Positions 14,279-15,872 of a DNA stretch of 15,872 nt are shown one piece after another (positions within the stretch are counted from its first letter, which is position 1; every line of letters starts with the position of its first letter). The stretch spans positions 1 to 15,872 of the forward strand of contig DATKYY010000003.1 in NCBI GenBank assembly GCA_035528295.1, read 5' to 3'. The position numbers and the translations under genes are program-made. The notes under the pieces are model-generated. The model was not told the origin of the DNA and ran no database searches. It worked only from the letters and a program-made list of their open reading frames with translations. Source of the DNA: G020353235 sp035528295. Lineage in GTDB: Bacteria > Chloroflexota > Dehalococcoidia > Dehalococcoidales > JAUYDJ01.

Positions 14279-14353
14279 GGGCTCGTAGCTCAGCGGTAGA
14301 GCGTCCGGCTCATAACCGGGTGGTCGCAGGTTCGAACCCTGCCGAGCCCACCA
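14279..14353 (+). tRNA. tRNA with CAT anticodon (Met elongator, or Ile2)
   Basis: Acceptor GGGCTCG/CGAGCCC, discriminator A, encoded CCA (14351-14353), anticodon stem TCCGG/CCGGG around loop CTCATAA with CAT at 14311-14313. The G1-C72 pair rules out the initiator, which has a C-A mismatch. Methionine elongator and lysidine-modified Ile2 cannot be separated by eye. It has a close relative at 15260-15331. Confidence 0.93.
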
Positions 14354-14417
14354 CGAAATCTCCTGTTTTGCTTAACTTTTTTCATTGAATTGAATTCACG
14401 TCTTGGAAAAATGAAAA

Positions 14418-15182
14418 CTAAGAATAAAACGAACGCATCCTACGGTAATATGGAAGTAGTTTATCAAATAGCTTTTCAACCTGTAGCTCGATTTGCTTAT
14501 ATTCCTTATCCATTATTACTAACAAATCTCTTTTGGTGTGTATTTCGAGGAATAGTTTTAGCGCCTCTTTCACGTCCTCCTTGGTCTCAAGGCCTAACTT
14601 AATAGCCATATTGATAACATCGACTTCAGCAAATGTCCTTGATTCAATTGGCAACTTAATCCGTTCTCCTCGGTGTACTAAGAAATTCTTACCTTCACGG
14701 TGTTTGTGAGTAATATTACTTAGCTCCTTAAGAATATTACGTACTCCTGTACCGGCCAGCCGGGTATTGTTGTAGACCGTGCTGTAGGAGCATTTCTCAT
14801 AAGGGGTCCCCATATCGAATATATCATTCGTCAATAACAAAGCAATCTCAAGAATACTCTGGTACACTATTGCATAGTGCTCGTAGTTATAAACAATCCA
14901 CTCTTGCAATAATACGCTTTTCTCTTCATTCTTTTTCCTATAAAGAGAGCGCCCAATCATATTCCTTATGTCCCTTAGCCTGTCAAAGGCTTCCCATAAT
15001 CTGTTACACCAATAGTATGAACCATACTCATACCGTTGCTTTGGTGAAAACTCATGACTAGGACTAAGTCCCAAAATAACTTGATAACCTTCTCTTCTTA
15101 TACGCTCCTCAATTGCCGGCATTGCCCACACCCTTACGTTTTTAAATAGTTCATTATATAGCTGATGTTCAATGACTGCCAT
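14418..15182 (-). CDS. A+T-rich orphan protein of 254 residues, possible HEPN-like
   Basis: A soluble, mostly helical 254-residue protein I do not firmly recognise. It has no signal peptide or membrane segment. Near residue 170 the stretch GKNFLVHRGE resembles the [R]N-x3-H catalytic motif of HEPN-family proteins, but the arginine is a lysine. Much of the rest (for example WCNRLWEAFDRLRDIRN and WIVYNYEHYAIVYQS) looks like long helices, which fits that fold class. The ATG at 15182 is preceded on the minus strand by AGGGGG at 7 bases, and a TATAAT lies upstream. The gene is visibly richer in A+T than its neighbours and is flanked by two CAT tRNAs, suggesting acquisition by transfer. No partner toxin/antitoxin gene is seen beside it. 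HEPN membership is a guess at about 0.35. Confidence 0.75.
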   Translation of the reverse strand: MAVIEHQLYNELFKNVRVWAMPAIEERIRREGYQVILGLSPSHEFSPKQRYEYGSYYWCNRLWEAFDRLRDIRNMIGRSLYRKKNEEKSVLLQEWIVYNYEHYAIVYQSILEIALLLTNDIFDMGTPYEKCSYSTVYNNTRLAGTGVRNILKELSNITHKHREGKNFLVHRGERIKLPIESRTFAEVDVINMAIKLGLETKEDVKEALKLFLEIHTKRDLLVIMDKEYKQIELQVEKLFDKLLPYYRRMRSFYS

Positions 15183-15206
15183 TCGGAAACCCCCTAAACC
15201 GCTACT

Positions 15207-15235
15207 ATTATAACTTCAGAGAGCCTAGCTTAATA
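15207..15235 (-). promoter_or_regulatory. Putative promoter of the orphan gene
   Basis: Minus-strand TATAAT (complement of 15207-15212), with only a weak -35 (TATTAA, complement of 15230-15235) at 17 bases. The -10 is perfect, and the predicted leader is about 20 bases. Confidence 0.4.
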
Positions 15236-15259
15236 GCCTAATGCCAATGCTCACATACT

Positions 15260-15331
<72 letters not shown>

Positions 15332-15357
15332 CTTCTATTTTGTTTAATACTCTCTCC

Positions 15358-15872
15358 TTACGGTGCTTCATTCAGCTCGTAGGTTATTACGGCGCCCATT
15401 ATCCGGTATTTATTACCATCCCACGAATCGTTATAAGCGCGTAGGCTATAGCTGTTTCTGGAATTATCAACAATGTGATTGCAGGTGGCGACTCTAGATT
15501 CGTAGCCTGTTGCATCAGAGGTGTCTACCTCGGCTATAGTATAATCGTTACTCTTGGACAAGACTAAATATTTAAGCGATACTAAAATATCACTAATATA
15601 GGAGTTGTCGAAGAAAAACACCTGAAATTTGGTAATCTTGGCGCCGTGTGGCAGCTGTACCGGGGCAACCAGCTCCGCCTCCCCGGTTTCGATGAAGACC
15701 CCCCACTCTCCACCGGCAGTGGAGTAGTCAACGTTCCGGTCCGGGACGAAAGCTTCGGCTGGGATGGATAAGTAATAGGTTCGCGGCGAAGAATAACTTA
15801 CCTTGGTCGTGTTTATTATCCCGTCGAGTTCAATATCTCCCGCCATTTCCAAGCTAACCGGCGCATTCTCTT
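15358..15872 (-). CDS. Partial unrecognised protein, beta-rich C-terminal region
   Basis: The frame is open to the window edge, so the N-terminus lies outside; a TTG at 15852 in frame is not taken as the start, because codons upstream of it read on without a stop (for example E-N-A-P-V-S). The visible 171 residues are polar, rich in Ser, Asp, Tyr and Thr, with alternating hydrophobics (KITKFQVFFFDNS, SLKYLVLSKS) and aromatic, beta-strand-like segments, ending WDGNKYRIMGAVITYEL. Such a sequence fits the C-terminal domain of a secreted, surface or tail-fibre-type protein, but I do not recognise a family. Convergent with the second CAT tRNA. Confidence 0.65.
   Translation of the reverse strand, partial: ENAPVSLEMAGDIELDGIINTTKVSYSSPRTYYLSIPAEAFVPDRNVDYSTAGGEWGVFIETGEAELVAPVQLPHGAKITKFQVFFFDNSYISDILVSLKYLVLSKSNDYTIAEVDTSDATGYESRVATCNHIVDNSRNSYSLRAYNDSWDGNKYRIMGAVITYELNEAP

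Noticed and set aside
14390..14602. Plus-strand frame of 70 codons downstream of the first CAT tRNA
   Set aside because: It overlaps the end of the orphan gene on the other strand, and its product looks random; no ribosome site.

Overview
The window reads as a chromosomal segment of a moderately GC-rich, anaerobic, ferredoxin-using bacterium. The combination of a four-subunit 2-oxoacid:ferredoxin oxidoreductase, NADH-dehydrogenase-like iron-sulfur proteins, archease/RtcB, scattered tRNA genes and frequent TTG starts would suit an uncultured Chloroflexota (Dehalococcoidia-like) lineage. That placement is inference (about 0.5 confidence); no rRNA or other strong taxonomic marker is present.

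Layout. Positions 1-102 hold nothing I can name. Two minus-strand tRNA-Ser genes (GGA, CGA) follow at 103-314, with a good promoter at 325-353. A P2A-type calcium-like P-type ATPase (489-3233) has its own TTGCAC-N17-TATAAT promoter. A tRNA-Arg(CCG) at 3321-3393 is followed 25 bases later by a tight plus-strand operon: porC, porD, porA, porB, a 646-residue flavoprotein (NuoF-type iron-sulfur segment joined to a GltD-like FAD/NAD(P) reductase) and a NuoG-N/HoxU-like protein, ending at 9074. The operon looks like a device that oxidises a 2-oxoacid with CoA, reduces ferredoxin-type clusters, and exchanges those electrons with NAD(P)H. A tRNA-Pro(TGG) with its own promoter follows.

Region 9205-10487 holds a small zinc-ribbon protein (minus), a divergent Crp/Fnr-family regulator and a two-cluster ferredoxin. 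CRP-like boxes (TGTGA-N6-TCNNA) lie upstream of both the regulator and the ferredoxin, which suggests a small autoregulated redox regulon. The ferredoxin overlaps tail-to-tail with a minus-strand operon made of a 51-residue unrecognised protein (11947-12102) and a REC/GAF-like/HD-GYP response regulator (10466-11920).

From 12279 the plus strand carries archease and RtcB, the tRNA-ligase repair pair. Between this unit and the HD-GYP operon lies a divergent intergenic region with three regularly spaced TGTCAA/TTGACA hexamers. After RtcB, a strong promoter drives tRNA-Gly(TCC) and a CAT-anticodon tRNA placed one base apart. An A+T-rich orphan gene (14418-15182, minus) sits between that tRNA and a second, diverged CAT tRNA (15260-15331). 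The window ends inside an unrecognised minus-strand gene whose C-terminal part looks beta-rich. I saw no insertion sequence, CRISPR array, rRNA or phage structural cluster.
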